The notes under the pieces: generated by a model
Told to the model about the DNA's origin: nothing
The model's database searches: none
The model's input: only the letters and a program-made list of their open reading frames with translations
From: Epiperipatus broadwayi
Lineage: Eukaryota > Onychophora > Udeonychophora > Euonychophora > Peripatidae
NCBI GenBank assembly: GCA_028023455.1
Contig: JAQFVV010000151.1
Location: 2,725,097-2,789,096 of the forward strand
DNA length: 64,000 bases
Direction: 5' to 3'
Part shown: positions 11,723 to 21,140 of the stretch, one piece after another
Numbering within the stretch: position 1 is the first letter of the stretch
How the letters are laid out: each line of letters opens with the position of its first letter
Program-made: the position numbers and the translations under genes

Positions 11723-12080
11723 CCCATAAGTCAATCTAGTGCAATTATACATAATGTATGGAAACCATTAATCAACTTTGCCCTTAGGAAAAAGTGTAGG
11801 AATCAGGAGGAACCTCATAGTTAAATATATGAAATTTCTACGGATGACTGCCCTTGGCAGGATGGTTAAGTTGGTTAGAATGTTATCTTAAAATTTCAAT
11901 ATTTAAGAATCTAAGGGTCTAGATTCAATTTCCAATGTTAGTACTGTCAGTGGTCAGTCCAACAATATCTGAAGGAGAGAGGAGAGTAATACTTCTCAAA
12001 ACATTGTGTATGACTAACCTGTGTACTATTACTAATAGTTGAATGTACTTTGAAAATTTAAATAAAGTTAAATTTTCTAC
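11723..12080 (+). repeat. right inverted arm: unique arm sequence plus SINE-2 (plus)
   Basis: Bases 11723-11831 pair with 10140-10246. Bases 11850-12080 are a SINE-2 copy: a box A-like TGGTTAAGTTGGTTAGAATG, a box B-like GGTCTAGATTCAATTTCC, then a body with GAGAGGAGAGTAATACTTCT and CTAATAGTTGAATGTACTTT. The body matches 58400-58620 closely and 9915-10115 in reverse. Confidence 0.82.
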
Positions 12081-12140
12081 GGCCATTCAGTACTCAATAC
12101 TAGATGATGGAAATAATCCAATATATATGTGTACAACTAA

Positions 12141-12476
12141 AATGCTGTCATCACATATTTTCAGGAAATTGTGTAGATGTATGAATTTATTTTAATTAGT
12201 TCTATCCATTAACTATTTTAAAAGTTATTAAACTATAATTTATAAAATGATCTATTTGTAATATTTTAAAAATAAGTCTAGATGTAATATAGAGGATTTG
12301 AACACAGTAATGCTGTCATCACATATTTTCAGGAAATTGTGTAGATGTATGAATTTATTTAAATTAGTTCTATCCATTAACTATTTTAAAAGTTATTAAA
12401 CTAATTTATAAAATGATCTATTTGTAATATTTTAAAAATAAGTCTAGATGTAATATAGAGGATTTGAACACAGTCT
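12141..12476. repeat. 168-bp tandem duplication
   Basis: Bases from 12141 (AATGCTGTCATCACATATTT) repeat from 12309 with period 168 and very few differences, so the event is recent. The 3' part of the unit (AGTCTAGATGTAATATAGAG then GATTTGAACACAG) is the end of ribozyme family D, so the duplication took in the edge of the adjacent array. Confidence 0.93.
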
Positions 12477-12560
12477 TTCAGCCTACCTTCATCCATCCAT
12501 TCTATCTCATCTCGTATAACAGATGCACATGGCCACACACATGTGAGAAACAAATAATCT

Positions 12561-12603
12561 TCAATATTGGCATTTTGTGCTGAATCAGCACTCATCAGTT
12601 GAT
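12561..12603 (-). ncRNA. hammerhead ribozyme, family D, G12 lost
   Basis: Minus strand: stem I 5' AUCAA, core CUGAUGA, stem II GUGCUG-AUU-CAGCAC (six perfect pairs), then AAAA where GAAA is expected, an 8-base stem III segment AUGCCAAU, A17, and stem I 3' UUGA. UCAA/UUGA replaces the CCAA/UUGG of sister copies, a compensated change. The G12 to A change should abolish cleavage. Confidence 0.75.
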
Positions 12604-13013
12604 ACAGATCATCATCTTCCACACACATATATAATCAATGCTCAGTTTATATAAAGAAAACAAATCTTCACACTTTAATGGACAGGTTTCAATCTACTCC
12701 TTTCTCTAACTCTTCAGCCATCCATTTCATTGAAAATCTGATGATGGAATACCCAAATCCCTTGTTAATGCCAATATTGCATGACCATGTTGACTTTAAG
12801 TCACTCTGACCCCTCATGTATAAGACCATGTCCATTTAAATACACAGAAGAGGGCTAGGCAGGATACATGTGTAATATTTTAAATACAAGTATATTTTAT
12901 ACATCTGGAATTTTGGTATAATATAGAGAATTTGGAGACAGACTTTCAAGCTTTCTTCAGCCATCCATTCTATCTCATACAACCAATACACATATGAGAA
13001 AGATAAATGATCT

Positions 13014-13056
13014 TCAATATATGCATTTCGTGATGAACTAGCACTCATCTGTTGGT
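13014..13056 (-). ncRNA. hammerhead ribozyme, family D, decayed core
   Basis: Minus strand: ACCAA, then CAGAUGA (U4 changed to A), stem II GUGCUAGUUCAUCAC with two mismatched pairs, an intact GAAA, the stem III segment AUGCAUAU, A17 and UUGAA. It is the only family D copy here that keeps both C11.1 and G12 (CACGAAA). Confidence 0.7.
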
Positions 13057-13622
13057 CCAGGTCATCATCTTTCAAACAAATCAGAGAAATGGTTTATACA
13101 GATAGCAAATCACACTTTAATGGACAGGCTTCAATCTATTCCACCCTCCAACTCTTCAGCCATCCATACCATTGAAAATTTGATGGATGAATCCCTTGTT
13201 ATTGCCAATATTATTGTCATGCCCATGCTGACTTTAAATCACTCTGATCCTTCATGCATAGGACCTTGTCCATTTAAATATACAGAAGAGTGTTGGGAAG
13301 AGTACAAGTTAAATTTGTAATATTTTAAATACAAGTATATTTTATATACATGAATTCACACAGACTGCCCATCCCTCTTCTGTGTATTTAAATAAACAAA
13401 ATCCTATACATGAGAGATCAGAGTGACTTAAATTCAACATGGGCATGATAATAATATTTAATAAGGGAATTGAACATTCCAATATCAGATTTTTAATGGT
13501 ATAGATGACTAAAGTGTTGCAGAGTGGAGTAGATTGAAGCCTGTCTATTAAAATGTGAAGATTTTCTATTTTTATATAAACTGAGCTCTGATTATATATG
13601 TGTGTGGAAATTGATAGTCTGG

Positions 13623-13666
13623 ACCAACTGATGAGTGCTGGTTCAGCATGAAATAAGTATATTGGA
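13623..13666 (+). ncRNA. hammerhead ribozyme, family D, core intact
   Basis: Stem I 5' ACCAA (13623-13627), CUGAUGA (13628-13634), stem II GUGCUG-GUU-CAGCAU (13635-13649, first pair a G-U wobble), GAA, A15.1 (13653), stem III AUA-AG-UAU, U16.1 (13660), A17 (13661), stem I 3' UUGG (13662-13665). All invariant core bases of a type I hammerhead are present. Predicted cleavage is after A13661. This is one of the best candidates in the window for an active ribozyme. Confidence 0.85.
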
Positions 13667-14093
13667 GATCATCTATCTTTCTTGCATGTTTATGGTCCTG
13701 TGTGCTGGTTGTATGAAATAAATTGGACGGCTGAAAGGAACAAGAAAGTCTGTGCTCAATTCCTCTATATTACATCTAGCCAGGCATATAAAATATACTT
13801 ATATTTAAAATATTACAAATTTAGCTAGTATCCTATCCACCCTTTTTCTGTGTATATAAAGGGATAAGGTTCTACACAGAAGAAGTCAGAGTGATTTAAA
13901 TTCATCATAGGGCATGCCAGTAATATTTAACAAGGGAATTGAGCATTCCATCATCAGATTTTTAATGGTATGGATGGATGAAGAGTTGGAGAGTGGAGTA
14001 GATTAAAGCCTATCCATAAAAGTGTCAAGATTTGCTACCTTTATATAAACTGATCACTGATTATATATGTGTGTGTAAAAGATGATGATCTGC

Positions 14094-14137
14094 ACCAACT
14101 AATGAATACTGGTTCAGCACAAAATGTGTATAATAAA
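14094..14137 (+). ncRNA. hammerhead ribozyme, family D, decayed
   Basis: ACCAA, then CUAAUGA (G5 to A), AUACUG-GUU-CAGCAC (outer pairs weakened), AAAA for GAAA, AUGUGUAU, A17, then AUAA, which no longer pairs with stem I. Position and order match the copy one monomer upstream. Inactive by sequence. Confidence 0.75.
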
Positions 14138-14255
14138 GATCATTATCTTTCTTATATGTGTGTGAGCATGGGTACCAGTTGTATGAGATAGAATGGATGG
14201 CTGAAAAAAGCTTGAAAGTCGGTGTTCAAACTCCCTATATTATGTAAAATTATGA

Positions 14256-15750
14256 ATATGAGGCAAATGGCCTCGAAAGCGCTTAGCACATAACAATTTT
14301 TGGAATCGGTATAGCTTCTCTTTCAAGTGTTGCATATGCTTTTTTTAATTTGTATATTAAATTATCGAGGGAGAAGTTTAAAATCTGTATTATAATTTAA
14401 TGCAAAAATTTAAAAATAGCAAAATTGCAAATGTCTAATATAATGTTAATACATTCTGTTGATAGATCGCTCTGGATCTATACAAACATGCATTAACTTA
14501 ACCAAGTAAATTATGTAAGGCTTTTAATATATCATGAAAACATTTATCATCCTTCTACATCATCATATACTTTTGCTGATTCTGAAGTCAGTGTTATACG
14601 TATATCACTTTTTTTTATAGTTCCATTATTTTTTAAGCAGTCTTTTTGCATTTACAAATCACAGTCCTAATGTGATATTTTTCTGCATGGGTTTTTTAAC
14701 ATTGCTGGAAGTAATAAGAAGGTAATTCATTTGGAGATCTTTGGAAAGGGTGCTAATTGTTCTTCAACTTTCCTAGCCACTTTTGCATATATTTGATGGG
14801 AGAAGATGAAATTAAAATAATATTGATTTATAATTCAAGAAAAAATCTGAAACAGTCAATATTTTAGAACCATTGGCAACTTCACAATAATCTATCTTTG
14901 CTTATCACTGATGGATTGCTAAATTCTTTGTTCTTTACCTTCAAGATCATCTGTGAAATTATTTTGAGAAGATTTTTGACGAAAAATGATCATTGTAAAA
15001 AAAATGGAAGTTTGTCTAGTTTCTTTAAACATTTATGATTATTTTTATACAATATTGATAAGAATTACTTAAAAACAAAGGAATATATGATAAAGCATGT
15101 ATGTTTAAAAATATACATTACCAAATTCAATCATGACAGTAAAGAGAACGCTATAGCAGTAAGACTGTTAAGGTCTGTTTTAATACGATAATATTATGTT
15201 GTAAAAATTACAAATGCAATTTTAAATTTTAGAGCAGAAGTTAGTAGATTTATGATGGCCTCACATTAATTCATTCACATTTTAAAAATAACTTTCATTC
15301 ATCAAAGATTTCATCAATTTTCCTTTTTCAAGGGCTGTGTTGGCTTTTCTTTACATCATCCAATCAGAAAATATTTTGTTGTTATTATTACATATTTCCC
15401 TTTATTATTATTTTTCTAAATTTGAAAATATTAAATATGATTTTTTAGGATATTTTTCATTTGTAATTTTATATTTCTAATAAATTAAATCTAATTCATT
15501 AAATTCTAATACAGAATAAAAATTTAGTTTAAAATCATATTTTGAATGATACAAAAATTGTTACAAGAGAAAACAATGTTTACCTACTGAAGAGTTCAGT
15601 TGGTTTTTATATAAAAATAACAATAATATATATAATCAGAGTTAATTTTTTTATTTACTTTTTAAACTTAGAACTCTTAATATTGCTCCAACCCTTTCTC
15701 ATTTTGCTATTCATTATTTAAATCTGTTTTTTAATTTTTTTTATTAATCA
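14256..15750. other. AT-rich stretch, nothing recognised
   Basis: I see no ORF above 60 codons, tRNA, or clear repeat between the family D array and the family E array. There are only short homopolymer runs and a weak similarity of the opening bases (AATATGAGGCAAATGGCCTC) to nothing else in the window. Confidence 0.5.
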
Positions 15751-15917
15751 TTCATTAAACTAGAGATTATCCATTTAGTGAATAATGATTCTTTAGTGTA
15801 ATTTTCACTGCATCACTCTTACACAAAGTAGGGACTGATTTCTATCCACTTTTAACACCTTGTGGAGGGGTGTTATCATAAACATATGACCAAAGATATA
15901 TGGAAAAGATGTATGAT

Positions 15918-15963
15918 CCTCAAGATGCACATTTCTTGCTGAACCAGTAGTCATCAGTTGGCC
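15918..15963 (-). ncRNA. hammerhead ribozyme, family E
   Basis: Minus strand: GCCAA, CUGAUGA, CUACUG-GUU-CAGCAA (two mismatches, including pair 10.1-11.1), GAAA, stem III segment AUGUGCAU, C17, then UUGAGG. U16.1 and C17 are in place. The core is intact, with stem II damaged next to it. Confidence 0.75.
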
Positions 15964-16245
15964 CAAATCATAATCTCTTAAACACATCTTCATCATTCCA
16001 TAGTATATAGAGATAGCCAATTACTACATTTAATTGATAAATGCCAAACTTACTGCCCTCACAAATTTGATATGAATCATTTAATGAAAGTATATTAATA
16101 ATTTTTATTAATCATTTATTAGATTAGAGATTATCCATTTAATGAATAAATATTTCTGCAATGTAATTTTCACTACACCCTTCTTATGCAAGATAGGTGC
16201 TGGTTTCTATCCCCACATGACCAAAGATATATGAAAAAACATGAT

Positions 16246-16290
16246 CCTCAAAATGCACATTTGGTGCTGAATCATCACTCATCAGTTGGC
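16246..16290 (-). ncRNA. hammerhead ribozyme, family E, G12 lost
   Basis: Minus strand: GCCAA, CUGAUGA, stem II GUGAUG-AUU-CAGCAC with one internal mismatch, CAAA for GAAA, AUGUGCAU, U17, UUGAGG. It lies about 328 bases from the copy at 15918. Inactive by sequence because G12 is C. Confidence 0.72.
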
Positions 16291-16369
16291 CCAGTTCACA
16301 ATGTCTTATACATATCTCTATTATTGTTCAGTATATATATAAGTGGGCATTTAGGTTTAAAATAGGAGG

Positions 16370-17105
16370 CCACTTTTATCTTTATAAAGTCCCTATCTTG
16401 TGTCAAGTTTGAGAGGTCCCTCTATAGTCAAAAAACCCACTGCTTGACTTAAAAACATTCAATGCACATATAATAAAGGTTAAAGCCTTTCTCTAAAATA
16501 TTTACATACTTCCTATGCTGTTAATAAATAATCACAACTTTACATTAGTTTATTTCGCATTTCCAGTATAAAGATTGTAATACTGAATTGCTGTAAATCA
16601 CAAGATTTTATGTGAGTTAATATGTGAAAGAAATAGTGGACTTAAAAAAGTGAAGAGAATAATGGCTTGACATTTCAAATCAAGATGCTTAAGATTGGTC
16701 TATATAAGTGGAAATTTAAGTTAAAGATAAGACAACTGCTCTTATCTTTATAAAGTTGCTATCATGTGTTGAGGTTTGAGATGCCTCTATTGTCAAAAAA
16801 CAGCATCCATTTGACTATTATAAATGTTCAAGATGCATATAATAAAGGTTAAAGGCTTTCTCTATAATATTCATATATATATATAGCAAATTACTACAGT
16901 TTTATTGATTAGTGTCAAATGTGCTGCCCTCACAACTTTGACAGAAACCACTTAAAGTTGTTATCTTGTGTTTGAGAGGCCCCTCTATAGTAAAAAAACA
17001 ACATCATTTGACTATTATAAATGTTCAAAGTGCATATAATAAAAGTTAAGCCTTTCTCTAAAATATTTATACTTATATATCTATATATAGATAGATAGCA
17101 AATTA
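16370..17105 (+). repeat. family F tandem repeat, three partial copies
   Basis: The unit CTATCTTGTGT...GTTTGAGAGG(T/C)CCCTCTATAG, then CAAAAAAC...CAT(A/T)TGACT, then CATATAATAAAGGTTAAAGC and TTTCTCTAAAATATTTA occurs at about 16395, 16755 and 16975. The link segment AGCAAATTACTACA...AAATGTGCTGCCCTCA...ACTTTGACA is shared with family E at 16018-16070. I saw no ribozyme core inside this unit. Confidence 0.75.
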
Positions 17106-17262
17106 CTACAATTTAATTGATAAGTGTCAAATGTGCTGCCCTCATAACTTTGACACAAACTACTCAATGGAAGTATATTAATATTTTTTATTGTTCATTA
17201 GATTAGAGATTATTCATTTAATAAATAATATTTCTGTAGTGTAATTTTCACTATAGAAATAT
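17105..17262 (-). repeat. partial family E unit without its ribozyme
   Basis: It matches 16030-16185: TGCTGCCCTCATAACTTTGA, GGAAGTATATTAATATTTTT, TTAGATTAGAGATTATTCAT and TGTAATTTTCACTA. The copy stops before the hammerhead region. Confidence 0.75.
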
Positions 17263-18180
17263 TCATTGATTTTTTTTTCTTCTTTTAATAGTCTTACAAA
17301 AGTCATATTTTCAGAGACCAGTCAAAATATAAAATTTGTCCAAATTAAATATAAATTTACTTTTGTCTTATAAAATTAAAACAAATAAATTATTTTTTAT
17401 AATAAATTAATAATTAGATACGTTTATTTAATTTTAAATAAGTAATGGCATCTAATTACTATATGTAATACTAATATATTTAAGTAAGTGATAATTATAT
17501 ATAAATATACACAAAACATATCTTAGATACTTACAAACACATTTTATGAATCATATATGGAATGTTTTGAATTATAATATCTGTTATATTTAAAATTAAC
17601 AAATAAGTTGTACTTAAAGTATTGACCATTTCAGTGAATAATCTTTAAATTGTTTTTATCTATAATTTTTATAGCTTCTGCCACATCTTTTTATATATAT
17701 TTATCTTTTATTTTCTCCAGGTTCTTAAAAATACATTAGATCAAGAGTTTAATGTATTTGTTTTATAAAGATAAATTCATTTTAATTTTAGAAATGATCT
17801 AACTTTTTTTTTTCATTTAAAATTTAGCAAAAAATATTCAAAACATTTACTTAATATAGACCGGCTTGTGTTTCACTTTAGTAGAAGCGGATTTTGAATT
17901 AACGCTAGAGCCTTTTCTGAAAATGGTTACTTATCTTTCTAAAATTACATGGTTTAGAAGTTATTACTATTAATTTTTATTAATTATTTGAAAAAAGCTG
18001 TGAGACAGCTTAATGTTTTTTGTATAGTTTATTATTTTTAAGTATTTTGACTTTAAATTTTTAATTAAATATAACAAAGGCAAAACTCTCCATACAGGTT
18101 GTGTAAGCATATGAAATGGTGATCATGTGATGTTTAAAATATTAATGAAAAAACAAAATTTAAAATCCAACTATCCACTT
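17263..18180. other. AT-rich stretch, nothing recognised
   Basis: There are no ORFs of note, no SINE head and no tandem structure. Poly-T and poly-A runs only. Confidence 0.5.
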
Positions 18181-18184
18181 TTCT

Positions 18185-18655
18185 TTCCAAATGCAACCCA
18201 GTGTGTAAAAGGTCTGCTCATCCTTCGCATATGTATGTATAAATGGATTATTCTCCTGTACAGGAGTGGTCAGAATGACTAATATGTCAACATGGGTAGG
18301 ATGACAACCTTGGCACTAACAAGAGCTTTGAACGTTCCATCATCAGATTTTCAATGAAATGGACGGCTGAAGAATTGTGAGTTGGAATAGTTTGAAGCCT
18401 GTCCATTAAAGTATGACGATTGGCTATCTTAATATAAAGCTGAGCACTGATTATATATATGTGTGAGGATAGTAATCTAGACCAACTGATGATTGCTGGT
18501 TTAGCATGAAATATGTATATTGGTGATTATTTATCTTTTCAGCATGTGTGTGATCAGGTGGATCAGCAATATGAGATGGCACTGAGAGTAATGGGTCATG
18601 TGAAAGTCTGCATTCGAATCCCACATATATTACATATATATATAAATTCAGGTTT
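18185..18655 (+). repeat. family D ribozyme repeat, single monomer
   Basis: One roughly 470-base monomer. It runs from AATGCAACCCAGTGTG through TTCCATCATCAGATTTTCAA, GAAGCCTGTCCATTAAAGTA, the HHR at 18481-18524 and GAAAGTCTGCATTCGAATCC (box B-like) to the ACATATATTACA end. It lacks the second monomer seen at 13346-14255. Confidence 0.85.
18481..18524 (+). ncRNA. hammerhead ribozyme, family D, near-intact
   Basis: ACCAA (18481-18485), CUGAUGA (18486-18492), stem II UUGCUG-GUU-UAGCAU, GAAA (18508-18511), stem III AUA-UG-UAU, U16.1 (18518), A17 (18519), UUGGU (18520-18524). Stem I is five perfect pairs. The only weak point is pair 10.1-11.1, which is U-U, and a G-U next to the loop. Predicted cleavage is after A18519. 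Confidence 0.82.
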
Positions 18656-18899
18656 AACCCTGTTCAATGTATTAATCCAGTTTTTTGTAAATTCATAAAT
18701 ATTCATTCATAGTTTTTTCAAAGTATGGTTCATTTAAATAAATTCATAAACATTTTATCTAAATCACCCATTTCAGACATTTTCATATTGAAAGTGCTTA
18801 ACAATGGCCATACAAAAATGATAAAATCTTCATAATTTATGTAAAATATTGTAGTTTAATAAATGATTCGCGATAATCATTAGTATGTTTACGTGAAGT

Positions 18900-19045
18900 G
18901 GCCTGACGTCAAAGTTCTGGATGGAATAAGTTTGACACTTGTCAATCAAAATGTAACAATTTATTATTGTTAAATACTATACATATGTTAAAGATATATA
19001 TGAGAAATGGTGACATAGGTCAACTGATGAGGGCTGGGGTTATTT
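18900..19045 (+). repeat. eroded family D fragment
   Basis: It keeps TTGACACTTGTCAATCAAAA, corresponding to the AAGCCTGTCCATTAAA region, and GTCAACTGATGAGGGCTGGG at 19019-19038. The latter is the stem I plus CUGAUGA half of the hammerhead. The GAAA half and stem III are gone. Confidence 0.6.
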
Positions 19046-19403
19046 GTCTTTTATTGTATCTTTATTCATACGATTTCAAAAGAATATGTAGTCATGTGAA
19101 GATTATTTAATACATTTGAAAAATAGTTTTATAAATTCAATAAAATAAAACAAGTTTTCAAAGAAAGTATGCATGAAGTATTTATGAATTTATATCCTCA
19201 AATACTCTCGTTTATTTTTTTCCAACTTACGATATCTACAAAAAAAAAAAAAAAAACTACATATGCATGATTGTACATTTAAACAATTCAAAACAAGGCA
19301 AATCTCTCAATATAGTAGTGCCATCTTGTGCTAACAAGAGCAATCAATGGATGCCAGAAGGCTTGTGCATAAAATCCCTATCTAGTGCCTACTCATCCAA
19401 TAT

Positions 19404-19443
19404 CCCCAGACTAGTTTCTGGCTTGTGGCCTTCATCAGTGAGT
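19404..19443 (-). ncRNA. hammerhead ribozyme motif, family A
   Basis: Minus strand: ACUCA, CUGAUGA, the 13-base stem II segment AGGCCACAAGCCA (GGC/GCC pairs bracketed by A-A), GAA, palindromic stem III ACUAGU, C17, UGGGG. All core bases are present. The A-A at 10.1-11.1 is a family trait that would weaken it. Confidence 0.72.
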
Positions 19444-19810
19444 AGCCTTGGATCTGAGAGCACTGCACCTAGATCTTAGGATCTAATTCAACCCTCCAGC
19501 AGCCATCTTTTAACTCTATTTAACTACAAAACTATGAGAATGAAATTGAAAACACAATTAATATTTTCAATCCAAGCTCATTAGCTTATATAGTCATATG
19601 GGTCTAAACTCAATTCAGCACCCATACATTTTGGTGTCTTTGGCTCTTTAACAACCAGCCACCACTATCCTATTAGGCAGGATTGGTGTTAAACCACTAA
19701 ACATCACATGATCACTATCTCATACTAGCACATAATTGTTATTAAACAATTCAAAACAAAGCAAAACTCTCCATATAGTAGTGCCATCTTGTGCTCTCAG
19801 ATTCAAGGCT

Positions 19811-19850
19811 CCTCACTGATGAAGGCCACAAGCCAGAAACTAGTCTAGGG
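19811..19850 (+). ncRNA. hammerhead ribozyme motif, family A
   Basis: CCUCA, CUGAUGA, AGGCCACAAGCCA, GAA, ACUAGU, C17, UAGGG. The core is intact. One stem I pair is mismatched (G to A after the cleavage site). Confidence 0.72.
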
Positions 19851-20275
19851 ATATTGGATGAGTAGGCACCAGATAGGGATTTTATGCACAAGCCTTCTGG
19901 CATTCATTGATTGCTCTTGTTAGCACAAGATGGCATTACTATATGGAGAGTTTTGCTTTGTTTTGAATTGTTTAATAACAATTATGTGCTAGTATAAAAT
20001 AGTGATCATGTGATGTTTAGGGTTAAACACCAATCCTGCATAATAGGATAGTAGTGGCTATGGTTGTTAAAGAGCCAAAGACACCAAAATGTATGGATGC
20101 TGAATTGAGTTTAGACCCATATGACTATATAAGCTAATGAGCTTGGATTGAAAATATTAATTGCATTTTCCAATTTCATTCTCATAGTTTTGTAGTTAAA
20201 TAGAGTTAAAAGTTGGATGCTAGATGGTTGCATTACATCCTAAGATCTAGGTGCAGTGCTCTCAGATCCAAGGCT

Positions 20276-20315
20276 CCTCGCTGATGAAGGCCACAAGCCA
20301 GAAACTAATCTGGAG
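20276..20315 (+). ncRNA. hammerhead ribozyme motif, family A
   Basis: CCUCG, CUGAUGA, AGGCCACAAGCCA, GAA, ACUAAU (palindrome broken by one base), C17, UGGAG. The core boxes are intact; stem I and stem III are slightly decayed. Confidence 0.7.
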
Positions 20316-20604
20316 ATATTGGACAAGTAGGCACTAGATAGGGATTTTATGCACAAGCCTTCTGGCATCCATTGATTGCTCTTGTTAGCACAAGATGGCA
20401 CTACTATATGGAGAGTTTTGCTTTGTTTTGAATTATTTAATAACAATTATGTGCTAGTATGAGATAGTGATCATGTGATATTTAGATGGTAAATTTACAA
20501 TATAATTTTAGCGGAATCCCACAAACTAAATTAAGGTCAATCTAATTTATAAGAAGTGCATCAAATGTAATAAATATAATATCAATAACTTATAAACTCA
20601 GACA

Positions 20605-21140
20605 TCCCAATCTTATGGCACTTCAGAACACTCTTACCCTAAATAAAAAACAGTTAATCTACAAATCAAAAAACTGGTACATTGAACCGAAATTCACTGA
20701 TTTTCTCTTGAAGCTTAACCTCTCCTTTCTGCCGATGAACCACTTTCTGATATGGATGAGAGGTTTTGCTAACCTCAATCCACAGTGTCAATTATGTTCA
20801 ACAGCAGATAAAACCATCCCTCACCTATTTCACACCTGTCTTTTTCTCAGCCCAATCAGATCCTTCATTAATGAAAGAGGGTCTCTCGACTAAAGAGTCA
20901 CTCTCTCCATACAAAACACCACCAAGACCAGCATTTACTCAATTATCAGAATTTCTACATTTCTCTCATTTGCAGTCTGGCTTACAAAGGTGTAAATATA
21001 TATTTGGTCAAGCAAACTCCAATGTTACTGGAACTTTCATAGAACTAATGAAAAGTATTTGTATCAGAGATTGCTTACTAACTCCTGACTGGCTACACAA
21101 GGAATCGTGGTCCAGAGTTGATTTTGCATATATGTAACCA
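20605..21140 (+). pseudogene. non-LTR retrotransposon 3' fragment with zinc-knuckle RT tail
   Basis: The frame 20615-20893 encodes 92 residues ending in a C-x2-C...H-x4-C knuckle: QCQLCSTADKTIPHLFHTC, at residues about 61-79. This arrangement marks the C-terminal zinc-binding tail (zf-RVT type) found after the reverse transcriptase of several LINE clades. The preceding LNLSFLPMNHFLIWMRGFAN also fits that region. The frame shifts near residue 88 into the 20766-21137 frame. Upstream RT domains are missing, so this is a 5'-truncated, dead copy. It directly abuts the family A palindrome. Confidence 0.75.

Larger units (their letters stand above)
12440..13345 (-). repeat. family D ribozyme repeat, minus-strand tandem dimer
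   Basis: Two head-to-tail monomers on the minus strand. Each contains an HHR core, at 12561-12603 and 13014-13056, spaced about 453 bases apart. Shared landmarks in each include (plus-strand view) GGACAGGCTTCAATCTATTC, CCATCCATACCATTGAAAAT and a CCATTTAAATA(T/C)ACAGAAGA block. The array meets its mirror image at about 13345. Confidence 0.88.
13346..14255 (+). repeat. family D ribozyme repeat, plus-strand tandem dimer
   Basis: Two head-to-tail monomers with a period of about 470: AGATTTTTAATGGTAT starts at 13487 and 13956, and the HHR C3 positions are 13628 and 14099. Each monomer ends in a box B-like GTG(T/C)TCAA... segment about 110 bases after the ribozyme. Together with the minus-strand dimer this forms a head-to-head palindrome of four monomers. 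Confidence 0.88.
15755..16350 (-). repeat. family E ribozyme repeat, tandem dimer
   Basis: Two diverged head-to-tail monomers. The landmark AGAGATTATCCATTTA(G/A)TGAATAA starts at 15762 and about 16126, and the HHR C3 positions on the minus strand are 15957 and 16285. The first unit has an extra 35-base insert (TTTTAACACCTTGTGGAGGG...). A third partial unit lies at 17105-17262. Confidence 0.8.
19281..20490. repeat. family A ribozyme repeat, 1.2-kb palindrome
   Basis: A full unit lies on the left (19281-19743) and is followed by the start of a second unit (19744-19795; period 463). The sequence then flips: 19796-20490 is in the opposite orientation and holds one partial and one full unit plus the terminal extension (AATAACAATTATGTGCTAGT...GTGATCATGTGAT). 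Both arms contain the same 68-70-codon ORF (19267-19479 plus, 20240-20446 minus). It is shared because the arms are copies and is unlikely to be a protein gene. Three HHR motifs lie within. Confidence 0.88.

Noticed and set aside
12440-17262. Regular repeats as a CRISPR array
   Set aside because: Units are about 330-470 bp, partly inverted, and have no short repeat/spacer alternation. The setting is eukaryotic.
19267-20446. Conserved small peptide present in both strands
   Set aside because: Similarity is explained by the palindrome of family A DNA. Other family A copies (30000, 36050, 46700) have the frame broken, so no protein is supported.
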